A DNA stretch of 64,000 nt from CAVIQK01 sp963644945 (GTDB lineage: Bacteria; Bacillota; Clostridia; Christensenellales; DTU072). The notes below the pieces were generated by a model. That model saw only the letters and a list, made by a program, of their open reading frames with translations. It was not told where the DNA came from and did not search any database. Location of the stretch: assembly GCA_963644945.1 (NCBI GenBank), contig CAVIQK010000003.1, positions 62,001 to 126,000 of the forward strand, written 5' to 3'. Made by a program: the position numbers and the translations under genes. Shown here one piece after another: positions 45,412 to 54,038 of this stretch (positions are counted from its first letter, which is position 1; every line of letters starts with the position of its first letter).

Positions 45412-47052
45412 ATGGAATACGAAAGCAACAATTTTATCGAAGACATTGTCATAAAAGACATTGAAGAAGGTCGCATAGAAGCCCCTTACACGAGATTTCC
45501 TCCTGAGCCCAACGGTTACCTTCACGTAGGACATGCCAAGAGTTTGAACATAAACTTTGGCATAAAACAAAAATTCCATGGAAAATGCAATTTACGTTTT
45601 GACGATACCAATCCCACGAAGGAAGACGTCGAATATGTCGAAAGCATCAAAGAAGATATCAAATGGCTCGGCTACGAGTGGGATAAAGAACTATATGCAT
45701 CCGATTATTTCGGTCAAATGTTCGAATATGCCGTCCTCCTAATAAAGAAAGGCCTTGCCTATGTTTGCGATTATTCTGCAGACGAAATAAGAGACACCAG
45801 AGGCACCCTTACCGAAGCAGGCAAAGAGAGTCCTTGGAGGAATCGTTCGATCGATGAAAACTTAAAACTTTTTTACGAAATGAAAGACGGCAAATATGCC
45901 GACGGCGAAAAGGTTTTGAGAGCAAAAATTGACATGGCATCCCCCAATATGAACATGAGAGATCCCGTCATTTACAGAGTGCTTCGTGCTCACCATCACC
46001 GCACCGGTGACACATGGTGCATTTATCCCATGTACGATTTTGCTCACCCGATAAGCGATGCGATAGAAGGCATAACCCACAGTATTTGTACCCTAGAATT
46101 TGAAGACCATCGCCCCTTATATGATTGGGTGGTAGATGCATGCGGTTTTGAAAAGAAACCTCATCAATACGAATTTGCTCGCCTCAACATCCAACGTACC
46201 ATAATGTCGAAAAGATTTTTGAAAAAACTTGTCGAAAACGGCACCGTTGACGGTTGGTCGGATCCCCGTATGCCTACAATTTCGGGCATGAGAATGAGAG
46301 GATACCCCGCAGAAGCCCTTATAGATTTTTGCAACAGAGTAGGCGTAGCCAAAGCCAACAGCGAAGTGGATACCGCCCTTCTCGAACACTGCATCAGAGA
46401 AAATCTCAATGAAAATGCCGAAAGAATAATGCTTGTAAAGAAGCCCCTTCCCGTTGTCATCGAGAATATCCCCGAAGGCGAAACAAGGACCTTTACAGTC
46501 GAGAATATTCAAGGAAAACCCGAAAGAGGTACGCACGAAATCACGATTTCCAGACATGTCTATATAGACGAAGACGACTTCTCGCTCAATCCTCCTCCTA
46601 AATACAAGAGATGGGTGACAGACGGCATGATAAGACTACGTGGCGCATACATTTTGGAAAACGCTCGTCCCGTCCTTGACGACAACGGCAATGTCAAAGA
46701 AATACACTGCACCTACATCGAAGACAGCCAAAGCGGAGGATCCAATGCCGGCATCAAAGTAAAAGGCGTAGTCCAATGGACCAATGCAGAAGATGCAGTC
46801 GACGTAACAGTCAACGAATATGACTACCTTCTTACCCCCGTTGTTGACGGAATAGTTGACTTCAACGAAAGAATCAATCCCGACTCTTTGGTAGTGGTAA
46901 AAGGTGCCAAAGCCGAAAAATATTTACTTGAAAAACAAGAAAACGACAAATTCCAAGCAATGAGAGTAGGGTACTACAAACTAGCAAAATTGTCGGGAAA
47001 AACTGCGTTAATGTACAGCATCGTCAGTTTGAAAGACAGTTACAACAAGTAG
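45412..47052 (+). CDS. glnS: Glutaminyl-tRNA synthetase
   Basis: Charges tRNA-Gln directly. 546 aa, class I. TRFPPEPNGYLHVGHAKS near residue 27 holds the HIGH motif, and TIMSKRFLKK near 264 is the KMSKS equivalent. LRFDDTNPTKEDVEYV and YDFAHPISDAIEGITHS are typical of GlnRS. Two C-terminal beta-barrels bind the anticodon. Most Clostridia instead form Gln-tRNA by amidating Glu-tRNA, and bacterial GlnRS is generally considered of eukaryotic origin, so this gene may have been gained by transfer. AAAAGGAG precedes the ATG. Confidence 0.95.
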   Translation: MEYESNNFIEDIVIKDIEEGRIEAPYTRFPPEPNGYLHVGHAKSLNINFGIKQKFHGKCNLRFDDTNPTKEDVEYVESIKEDIKWLGYEWDKELYASDYFGQMFEYAVLLIKKGLAYVCDYSADEIRDTRGTLTEAGKESPWRNRSIDENLKLFYEMKDGKYADGEKVLRAKIDMASPNMNMRDPVIYRVLRAHHHRTGDTWCIYPMYDFAHPISDAIEGITHSICTLEFEDHRPLYDWVVDACGFEKKPHQYEFARLNIQRTIMSKRFLKKLVENGTVDGWSDPRMPTISGMRMRGYPAEALIDFCNRVGVAKANSEVDTALLEHCIRENLNENAERIMLVKKPLPVVIENIPEGETRTFTVENIQGKPERGTHEITISRHVYIDEDDFSLNPPPKYKRWVTDGMIRLRGAYILENARPVLDDNGNVKEIHCTYIEDSQSGGSNAGIKVKGVVQWTNAEDAVDVTVNEYDYLLTPVVDGIVDFNERINPDSLVVVKGAKAEKYLLEKQENDKFQAMRVGYYKLAKLSGKTALMYSIVSLKDSYNK

Positions 47053-47089
47053 TCAAAAGGCGGTTTTATCAAAAAAGTAAAATTACCCC

Positions 47090-47118
47090 TTGAAAATTAT
47101 CTTTTTATAATATATAAT
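47090..47118 (+). promoter_or_regulatory. Promoter of the locus B operon
   Basis: TTGAAA, 17 nt, then TATAAT at 47113-47118. It has the same -35 sequence and spacing as the locus A promoter. The leader is about 45 nt, with GAGGAG before the ATG at 47169. Confidence 0.75.
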
Positions 47119-47134
47119 ATAAAAAGCAACAACA

Positions 47135-47148
47135 TGCCGATATCGGCA
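47135..47148. promoter_or_regulatory. 14-bp perfect palindrome in the locus B leader
   Basis: TGCCGATATCGGCA is a perfect inverted repeat without a loop, beginning about 10 nt downstream of the predicted transcription start. A loopless palindrome favours a protein-binding operator over an RNA hairpin. Confidence 0.45.
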
Positions 47149-47168
47149 CCCATGTGAGGAGATAAGTA

Positions 47169-48371
47169 ATGGCGGTTTGCAAACAATGCGGCGCAGTCAA
47201 TGATGACGACAAAAAGTTTTGTTCGGAATGCGGGCACGAACTCAATGCGTTCGATCCCAAAGCCGTGCAACATGCACTTGATACCGTAGAGAAAGAATTT
47301 GAAAAAGATATGAGTATCGGTCTTGATAAATCGAGACTGACTTTTATTTGTGATGTTTGCGGAAAAGTCAACCCCATCGATGTTCCCGGACATCGTTGTT
47401 CGAGATGTGGCAAAAAAATGCCTCGCAACACTTACGTCAAAGCACTTAAATCTATCAAAAATTCTCCCAACTTTGCAGAACCCGTAGTGACTATTCCCGA
47501 AGAACCCAAAGTTGAACAACCCGCACAACCTGTTGTCCAACAACCTCAAGTGCAGGAATGTCCTCAATATGTCCAACCGTCGTCTGCTCAACAAGTCTAT
47601 CGTATGACCGGCAGACAAAATCCCCCACAACAAAACAGCCAAATAGTCCAACCTTTTGTTATTGTTCCTTATGTATCTCAAAACCAACCGGTTTTGCAAT
47701 ACAACCCCAATTCGGTTTATCGCTATCATAAATTTACAGAGGAAGAGAAGAGAGAGAATCTCGAAAACTTGGCAAGAATCGAAAAGGCTCAAGAAGAGGA
47801 AGCCAAGAGAAGAGAGGAAGAAGAAAGACTAAGAAGAGAAGCGATGTTTGCAAACCAAACACCCACGAAAAAATCTAATGTTAGAGTTTGTGCGGTATTT
47901 TCCTTGTTGTTTGCGGCTATCGTTGCATTCGTTCTTTACGGAATGCCTAGCATAATGCCCGGCGGATTCGCTATCTCCGGCAATCAATTTTTATTTAATT
48001 TTGCAGACGGCACCAACCTCGTAAGTGTAATTATGGCGCTTATCGACGGTACGGGAAAATTCCCGACGGCTACGATAGAAATAGCACTCTTTGTGTGCCA
48101 ATGTCTGTTTGCACTTACCGTTTTACTCGCAATTATTCAGTCCCTCGTTAGACTTATAAAGAATAGCGCACGTCCCGCAGGCGTGATAATACCGATTGTG
48201 TCTTTACTTTCGGGACTCGCCTCTTATGGCGTATATGCATGTAAGTCGGGTGCATTCGATGTCAATGCCTTGACAGGAATTTATCCGCAATCTTTGGTTT
48301 GTGCCGTAATGATGGTCGTTATGCCGATAATTCTCATTATCACAACGGCAAGTGCGAGAAAAAGCAAATAA
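47169..48371 (+). CDS. Locus B zinc-ribbon membrane protein with VPY motif
   Basis: 400 aa. Two zinc ribbons stand at the N-terminus: CKQCG...CSECG at ~4-22 and CDVCG...CSRCG at ~60-80. A Pro/Gln-rich stretch follows with the motif IVQPFVIVPYVSQNQPVLQY at ~158-178. Next comes a charged helix full of Glu/Arg (EEEAKRREEEERLRRE), then four membrane helices near 238-260, 275-290, 308-335 and 340-395. The VPY segment closely matches that of the locus A protein at 29091. The N-terminal part is predicted to be cytosolic. Zinc ribbons suggest a binding role; no enzyme motif is visible. Confidence 0.75.
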   Translation: MAVCKQCGAVNDDDKKFCSECGHELNAFDPKAVQHALDTVEKEFEKDMSIGLDKSRLTFICDVCGKVNPIDVPGHRCSRCGKKMPRNTYVKALKSIKNSPNFAEPVVTIPEEPKVEQPAQPVVQQPQVQECPQYVQPSSAQQVYRMTGRQNPPQQNSQIVQPFVIVPYVSQNQPVLQYNPNSVYRYHKFTEEEKRENLENLARIEKAQEEEAKRREEEERLRREAMFANQTPTKKSNVRVCAVFSLLFAAIVAFVLYGMPSIMPGGFAISGNQFLFNFADGTNLVSVIMALIDGTGKFPTATIEIALFVCQCLFALTVLLAIIQSLVRLIKNSARPAGVIIPIVSLLSGLASYGVYACKSGAFDVNALTGIYPQSLVCAVMMVVMPIILIITTASARKSK

Positions 48372-48374
48372 TAT

Positions 48375-49712
48375 ATGGAAGAAAAAACTCAAAATCAACA
48401 AGAGTTTCCCGTTATAACCGTTCCGTTCAGCGCTTTGACCAATCCTCATCCGATTGTGTTCAAAGAGAAGAACGTAAAATTTATTGACAAAAGAAACAAC
48501 AGGGAAGAATCTGATTCTACCTATAATACTCAGGAGGATTCGTCTATGAAAGACAAAGAACAACGTGGCCAACAATACGAAGACACGCAAGTCGAAGACA
48601 ACCAAGCCGAAAGAAACACTTCAGACCAACCGTTTACCATCTATGTTAGAGGCAATATGGCAACCGAAGTGTATAGACGTGCAAGAAATGCCGCCTATGC
48701 ATCTTTTGACGACGATTATGGTATGCAAGAAGTTGCATCGACAAGACGTCGCAATCCGTCTTATTACGATCAATCCCAAAATCAAGGACGTAGACAAGAC
48801 GAAAAAGGCAACGGAAAAGCCAAAAAAGAGAAATCTAAAAAGGGTAAAGTCGTTGGATACGAAGCAAGACGTCCGGTTTTGTTCATTGTCGCCCTCTTGG
48901 TTATAGCAGTTCTTGTTGTCAACGTGCTTGCAGTAGTCAAGATTATGCCCGACTATACCGGTATGTTCATTACTAGAAGCATCGCCGAAAATGCCGGCAC
49001 AACCGAGACCGACGAAGACGGCAACGAAATAACATATCCTACCCATATCGCAAGATCTGCGGTGGATCCCGTAATGAGTTTGATTTCGTATATCAAAGGC
49101 GATAAAAACGCAACATGGTCCGAAGATGATATGATTTCCCAATCTTTCTTCACCGACTGTTTTGTCAAAATAATGGCTGATTCTCAAGAAGCAACAGACG
49201 AATCTGCAAGCGATGAAGCCGAAAGCGAAACCAAAACCACTGCCTATGCAGAAGAAACCTCTACTTCTTCGGGATCGGAAACCGAAACCGCTACCGCCGA
49301 AGAATCCGGAGATTCCACAACTTTGGTTCGTACCATTTGTTATATAGGTATGCCTATTGTTATTGTACTCCTATTAGTAACAATAGTTCTTCTAGTAGTC
49401 AAAATGCTCATCGCATTGTTCTCCGGAAGAAAAGTAAAATACGGATTCTTGTTCATCACATCCATTTTATACTTGGTCCTTATCGCAGTCGTTACACTTG
49501 TTTGGAACGAACAAGGACTCCAAGAAGCAAAACTTGTCTTTATGGCACCGCTCAAAGCATTCGGAATGGAGGTCAACAATGCGTCCTTTGCATCCGTAGG
49601 ACTTGGATTCTACATCAATGTTATAGGTTTACTCGTTGCATGGTTCATCTCGGCGTTCGCATACAAAAAAGTTCGTCAGGAAGTTTCTCCTGCACCCCAA
49701 TATAGAAGATAA
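48375..49712 (+). CDS. Locus B membrane protein with AYAEET/Ser-Glu-rich outer segment
   Basis: 445 aa from ATG 48375, which has almost no ribosome binding site. A second in-frame ATG at 48546 follows a perfect AGGAGG at 9 nt and would give 388 aa. The N-terminal 57 residues contain FPVITVPFSALT, possibly a degenerate VPY motif. The basic N-terminal part ends near residue 163. The first membrane helix is at ~165-190, then an outer segment with AYAEETSTSSGSETET at ~290. Helices follow near 317-342, 352-372 and 412-430. Same plan as the locus A protein at 27073. Function unknown; two isoforms are possible. Confidence 0.73.
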   Translation: MEEKTQNQQEFPVITVPFSALTNPHPIVFKEKNVKFIDKRNNREESDSTYNTQEDSSMKDKEQRGQQYEDTQVEDNQAERNTSDQPFTIYVRGNMATEVYRRARNAAYASFDDDYGMQEVASTRRRNPSYYDQSQNQGRRQDEKGNGKAKKEKSKKGKVVGYEARRPVLFIVALLVIAVLVVNVLAVVKIMPDYTGMFITRSIAENAGTTETDEDGNEITYPTHIARSAVDPVMSLISYIKGDKNATWSEDDMISQSFFTDCFVKIMADSQEATDESASDEAESETKTTAYAEETSTSSGSETETATAEESGDSTTLVRTICYIGMPIVIVLLLVTIVLLVVKMLIALFSGRKVKYGFLFITSILYLVLIAVVTLVWNEQGLQEAKLVFMAPLKAFGMEVNNASFASVGLGFYINVIGLLVAWFISAFAYKKVRQEVSPAPQYRR

Positions 49713-49724
49713 GGAGTAAGAAAA

Positions 49725-49913
49725 ATGGCAAAATTCAAAAAAGTAAAAGTAGAATATGTTATCCCCAATGCCGGCATCAACCCTGCCCCCAGAGCAGTCA
49801 GCCCTCTAGGAGTACAACTTGCTCCTGTTACCGTCCCGATCCCGATTGTCCCGTATATGGCAGAAGGTGTCCTTGCAACCCAAGGTGAAGACGAAGAAGA
49901 CGATTACGAATAA
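49725..49913 (+). CDS. Locus B small VPY-motif protein, acidic tail
   Basis: 62 aa, with AAGGAG before the ATG. The N-terminus is basic (MAKFKKVKVEYV). The motif is VQLAPVTVPIPIVPYMAEG at ~28-46, followed by a strongly acidic C-terminus (EDEEDDYE). No signal peptide or membrane helix. It matches the locus A small proteins in size, motif, tail and position within an operon of membrane proteins. It is the last gene of locus B, ahead of a series of hairpins. Confidence 0.72.
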   Translation: MAKFKKVKVEYVIPNAGINPAPRAVSPLGVQLAPVTVPIPIVPYMAEGVLATQGEDEEDDYE

Positions 49914-49920
49914 TCAAAAA

Positions 49921-49979
49921 AGACCGTGGGACACTTTGCTCCCATCAAAACAATCAACGGTCTAAAAGTTGATTTTAAT
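49921..49979 (+). promoter_or_regulatory. Two mutually exclusive hairpins after locus B
   Basis: AGACCGT (49921) pairs with ACGGTCT (49957), with an inner TGGG/CCCA stem. AATCAAC (49952) pairs with GTTGATT (49968), followed by TTAATA. The two structures share bases 49957-49958 and cannot form together. The second resembles a weak terminator. This is part of a 358-base gap without a gene. Confidence 0.45.
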
Positions 49980-49990
49980 ACTCATTAAAA

Positions 49991-50030
49991 GAAAAAACAC
50001 AGACCACTCAATCAAGGTCTGTGTTTTTGT
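49991..50030 (+). terminator. Strong intrinsic terminator after locus B
   Basis: AAAAACACAGACC pairs with GGTCTGTGTTTTT around a short loop, followed by GTTTT. Confidence 0.85.
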
Positions 50031-50100
50031 TTTGACGATACATTTAGAAAAAGTGATTCACAGTCGATTTTTGTCAGAGTTAAAACCACATAAACAAATT

Positions 50101-50132
50101 AAAAAAAGAACGAATTCAAAGTTCTTTTTTTA
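50101..50132 (+). terminator. Second intrinsic terminator before the ABC genes
   Basis: AAAAAAAGAAC pairs with GTTCTTTTTTT around GAATTCAAA. Together with the preceding hairpins it isolates the ABC genes. The remainder up to 50271 is AT-rich and holds a possible -10 (TTTATAATATAT near 50176); I see nothing else in it. Confidence 0.8.
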
Positions 50133-50271
50133 TGGAATAATTTTATCCATTTAGTTGAGAATAACTAAATAAATATTTATAATATATATCGTTATATTAA
50201 AGTTTCATTAAAGTTTAATCGACGAATATATAAAAAATTAAAATTTTAGGGGAAATTACATAGGTAGAAAA

Positions 50272-51996
50272 ATGATAAAAAAATTGCTAAGCTATGTAAA
50301 GGAATATAAACTTCCCTCGATATTTGCACCGTTTTTTGTAGCGTGTGAAGTTGTAATGGAAGTCCTTATTCCTTTCATGATGACCAAAATTGTTTCTGCC
50401 GCCGAAGGCAATGCGTTCAACGAACTATTGGCTTACGGCGGTTATATGGTGCTTATGGCGCTTTGCTCATTGGCGTTCGGTGTCTTGTCCGGAACATGTG
50501 CCGCAAGGGCAGGCATGGGCTTTTCCAAAAACCTTAGAAAAGGACTTTTTGAAAGCATAGAAAACTTCTCGTTTTCTAACATCGACAAATTCTCGACATC
50601 AAGTCTTATAACCCGTCAAACTACCGACGTCGTCAATATTCAGACAGCCTACATGATGTCCCTTCGCATGATGGTAAGAAGCCCCTTGATGCTCATCGGT
50701 GGCATGATAATGGCATTTTCCATCGCTCCCGAAGTATCATGGATATTCTTGATAGCCATACCGCTAATAGCACTTGGTATCGGACTCTTGTCCTTCTTCG
50801 CCTTCCCAAAATTTAGGGCAATGTTCAAGGCGTACGACAAAATGAATGCCGGCATACAAGAAAACCTCATTAGCATAAGAGTAGTCAAAGCATTTGTAAG
50901 AGGCGATTACGAAACCGCCAAATTCAAAAAGACCTCTAAAAACTTGATGGATTTACAAATGAAAGCCGAAACGGCAATCATTTTCGTGTCCCCGATTTTG
51001 ACTCTCGGAGTCTATGTCACCACCCTTCTCATTTTAGGAATTTCCGGTACAAAAGTTGCCAACAAAGAAATGGAAATCACCTCAATTATGGCGTTGACAA
51101 CTTACGTAATGCAAATACTTATGTCCCTCATGATGCTCTCAATGGTTGTTATGTATATGACTATTGCGAAAGAAAGTGCCGAGCGTATAGTGGAAGTGCT
51201 TGACGAAAAACCTTCCATCACAGACGAAAATGCCAACCCTGACTTGAAAGTCGAAGACGGCTCCATCCAATTTGAAAACGTCAATTTCTCTTATGCAGGC
51301 AAAGTCGATACCCCGTATGCGTTAGAGAACATAAATTTGTCCATAAAATCCGGCGAAACAGTGGGAATTATCGGAGGAACAGGCTCATCCAAGACCACTC
51401 TCGTCCAGTTGATTCCCCGTCTTTACGATGCCACGACCGGTGATGTTTTAGTCGGTGGTCACAGTGTAAAAGACTACAAAATACACACGTTGCGTGACTC
51501 CGTAGCAATGGTTTTACAAAAAAATGTTTTGTTCTCGGGTACCATCAAAGAGAACCTTCTTTGGGGAGACGAACATGCCACAGACGAAGAAATCGAAGAT
51601 GCTTGTAAATCAGCCCAAGCCCACGACTTTATCATGTCCTTCCCCGACGGTTACAACACCGATTTAGGGCAAGGCGGTGTCAACGTGTCCGGTGGTCAAA
51701 AACAACGTCTTTGTATAGCGAGAGCCCTTATCAAAAAGCCCAAAATTATGATTTTGGACGACTCGACCTCCGCAGTCGATACGGCGACCGACGCAAAAAT
51801 AAGGCAAGCCTTCAAAGAAAAACTTGCGGACATGACCGTAATAATTATCGCACAACGTATATCGAGCATCGAAGATGCCGACAAAATAATAGTGCTAGAC
51901 GACGGCAAAATCAATGCAATCGGCACGCACGAACAACTCATGGCAACCAACGAAATATATAGAGAAGTTGCCGAATCTCAAAAGAAGGGGGAATAA
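50272..51996 (+). CDS. ABC exporter half-transporter, degenerate-site subunit
   Basis: 574 aa: six membrane helices (residues ~15-300) then a nucleotide-binding domain. Walker A is IIGGTGSSKTTL near residue 368, with Ser where Gly usually precedes Lys. The signature NVSGGQKQRLCIAR near 463 is canonical. Walker B is IMILDDSTSAVD, with Asp in place of the catalytic Glu. That pattern marks the degenerate-site partner of heterodimeric exporters such as TM287/288 or BmrCD. The second subunit follows 3 bases downstream. The substrate, drug or lipid, is unknown. Confidence 0.9.
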   Translation: MIKKLLSYVKEYKLPSIFAPFFVACEVVMEVLIPFMMTKIVSAAEGNAFNELLAYGGYMVLMALCSLAFGVLSGTCAARAGMGFSKNLRKGLFESIENFSFSNIDKFSTSSLITRQTTDVVNIQTAYMMSLRMMVRSPLMLIGGMIMAFSIAPEVSWIFLIAIPLIALGIGLLSFFAFPKFRAMFKAYDKMNAGIQENLISIRVVKAFVRGDYETAKFKKTSKNLMDLQMKAETAIIFVSPILTLGVYVTTLLILGISGTKVANKEMEITSIMALTTYVMQILMSLMMLSMVVMYMTIAKESAERIVEVLDEKPSITDENANPDLKVEDGSIQFENVNFSYAGKVDTPYALENINLSIKSGETVGIIGGTGSSKTTLVQLIPRLYDATTGDVLVGGHSVKDYKIHTLRDSVAMVLQKNVLFSGTIKENLLWGDEHATDEEIEDACKSAQAHDFIMSFPDGYNTDLGQGGVNVSGGQKQRLCIARALIKKPKIMILDDSTSAVDTATDAKIRQAFKEKLADMTVIIIAQRISSIEDADKIIVLDDGKINAIGTHEQLMATNEIYREVAESQKKGE

Positions 51997-51999
51997 ATT

Positions 52000-53901
52000 A
52001 TGCCAAGACCAGTCGGAACACCTCCTATGAAAAGAGACCTAAAAAACTCACTAAAAACATTAAAGAGAATTTTCTCTTATGTTTGCATCAATAAATGGAT
52101 CTTTGTCCTAGCCGTATTCTCAATTATATTATCTGCCGCCGCAGGAATATTAGGCACACTTTTCATGTCAAAAGGAATAAGTTTTTTGTCGAGTGCGGTA
52201 GAACAAGGCACAGTCAAAGAATCTTTGCCTGAATTTTTCTCTTACCTATATATAATGGCAGGGATATATGTTGTAGGCATAATCGCAAGCATATCCTACC
52301 AATACATAATGGCATGGATAACAACGAGAGCCACGAGAAAACTTCGTGACGACATGTTTACAAATATCCAAAAACTTCCGCTAAGATACTTCGACAGCCG
52401 TACCCATGGCGAAATAATGTCGTCGTTTTCCAACGATACCGACACTTTTAGAGAACTCATCTCGCAAAGCATCCCGCAATTTATCAACTCGATAGTGACC
52501 GTAATAGGTGTTATCGTATGTATGTTGATATTGTCGCCGATTTTGACATTGATAGCCTTTTCCGTAATATGCATAATGACTGTATTGGTACTGCTTATCA
52601 GCAAAAAAATAGGCAAATATTTTGTCGCCCAGCAGTCTGCCCTTGCCAAAACCAACGGCTACATAGAAGAATATATCGAAGGTCAAAAAGTCGTCCAAGT
52701 TTTCTGTCACGAACAAAAAGTCAACGAAGGCTTTGACAAAGTCAACGGCGCATGGCACGATGCCGCATGCAAAGCCAACACTTATGCCAATATTTTGATG
52801 CCGATCATGAACAACATGTCCCACCTCAACTATTGCATAGTGACTGTTTCAGGAGCGCTGTTTATAATGAACGGCCTATTCGGTATGGAGATCGGCAAAC
52901 TCACCGGTATGATGCAATACACAAGACAAGCCGGCAACCCGATCACCCAAATTTCCCAACAATTCAATGCAATTCTTACAGCCCTTGCCGGAGCCGAACG
53001 TATTTTTGCAATAATTGACGAAAAAAACGAAACCGACGAAGGTTATGTAAAACTCGTACGTTGCGAAACAGACGACAACGGCACCATTACCGAAACCGAA
53101 CACCACACAGGCAAATGGGCATGGAAACACCCCCACAAAGCCGAAGGCACAGTGACCTACAAGCGACTCGAAGGCGAAGTCCAATTCGACAACGTGACTT
53201 TCTCGTATGACGGCAGAAAAACCGTCCTCAAAAATCTTTCCTTCACCGCTCGCCCCGGTCAAAAGTTCGCATTTGTCGGTTCGACAGGTGCAGGCAAAAC
53301 CACCATTACCAACCTGATCAATCGCTTCTATGACGTTCCCGACGGCAAAATTCGCTACGACGGCATCAACATCAACAAAATCAAAAAGGATGATTTGAGA
53401 AGATCTCTCGGCATGGTTTTGCAAGACACCCACTTGTTTACAGGCACAATAAGAGAGAATATTCGCTACGGAAAACTTGATGCAACCGACGAAGAAGTCG
53501 AAAATGCCGCTCGCCTAGCCAACGCCCACTCGTTTATTATGCACCTACCGCAAGGCTACGACACAATGATAGAAGGAGACGGCGAAAGTTTGTCGCAAGG
53601 ACAAAGACAATTACTAGCGATTGCAAGAGCCGCCGTTGCCAATCCCCCCGTACTCATTTTGGACGAAGCAACATCCTCGATCGACACCCGTACCGAAAAA
53701 CTCGTCGAAAAAGGCATGGACAATTTGATGACCGGACGCACCGTTTTCGTTATTGCACATAGACTATCTACCGTCCGCAACAGCGACAACATTATCGTTT
53801 TGGAGCATGGCGAAATAATAGAAGAAGGCAATCACCAACAGTTGATAGAAAAACACGGAAAATATTACCAACTCTATACGGGAGCCTTCGAGTTGTCCTA
53901 A
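52000..53901 (+). CDS. ABC exporter half-transporter, catalytic-site subunit
   Basis: 633 aa. The N-terminus has a short cytosolic lead (MPRPVGTPPMKRDLKNSLKT), six membrane helices, then a nucleotide-binding domain after a ~50-residue Glu/Thr/His-rich insertion (near 343-385) not usual in this family. Walker A is FVGSTGAGKTTITN near 427. Walker B LILDEATSSID near 554 keeps the catalytic Glu. The signature is LSQGQRQLLAIAR, the variant expected opposite a degenerate site. It therefore complements the preceding subunit. A terminator follows. Confidence 0.91.
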   Translation: MPRPVGTPPMKRDLKNSLKTLKRIFSYVCINKWIFVLAVFSIILSAAAGILGTLFMSKGISFLSSAVEQGTVKESLPEFFSYLYIMAGIYVVGIIASISYQYIMAWITTRATRKLRDDMFTNIQKLPLRYFDSRTHGEIMSSFSNDTDTFRELISQSIPQFINSIVTVIGVIVCMLILSPILTLIAFSVICIMTVLVLLISKKIGKYFVAQQSALAKTNGYIEEYIEGQKVVQVFCHEQKVNEGFDKVNGAWHDAACKANTYANILMPIMNNMSHLNYCIVTVSGALFIMNGLFGMEIGKLTGMMQYTRQAGNPITQISQQFNAILTALAGAERIFAIIDEKNETDEGYVKLVRCETDDNGTITETEHHTGKWAWKHPHKAEGTVTYKRLEGEVQFDNVTFSYDGRKTVLKNLSFTARPGQKFAFVGSTGAGKTTITNLINRFYDVPDGKIRYDGININKIKKDDLRRSLGMVLQDTHLFTGTIRENIRYGKLDATDEEVENAARLANAHSFIMHLPQGYDTMIEGDGESLSQGQRQLLAIARAAVANPPVLILDEATSSIDTRTEKLVEKGMDNLMTGRTVFVIAHRLSTVRNSDNIIVLEHGEIIEEGNHQQLIEKHGKYYQLYTGAFELS

Positions 53902-53906
53902 AAACA

Positions 53907-53939
53907 AAAAGCACTCAAACAGATTGGGTGCTTTTTTTA
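53907..53939 (+). terminator. Intrinsic terminator after the ABC pair
   Basis: AAAAGCACTC pairs with GGGTGCTTTT (one G-U pair), followed by a run of T. Confidence 0.85.
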
Positions 53940-54021
53940 TTAAAAAATAAGGTGGTTTTTATATTTTGATATAAATATATACAAAAATTTCACTATTTTA
54001 CACATAATTTCTTTTTGATTA

Positions 54022-54030
54022 TGTTATAAT
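54022..54030 (+). promoter_or_regulatory. Extended -10 box of the surface-protein operon, leaderless arrangement
   Basis: TGTTATAAT ends 8 nt before the ATG at 54039, with no ribosome binding site between. No good -35 box is seen at the expected distance. Confidence 0.5.
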
Positions 54031-54038
54031 AATATAGT

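Noticed and set aside
49969..50154. 61-codon open frame between locus B and the ABC genes
   Set aside because: It runs through two terminator hairpins and has no ribosome binding site.
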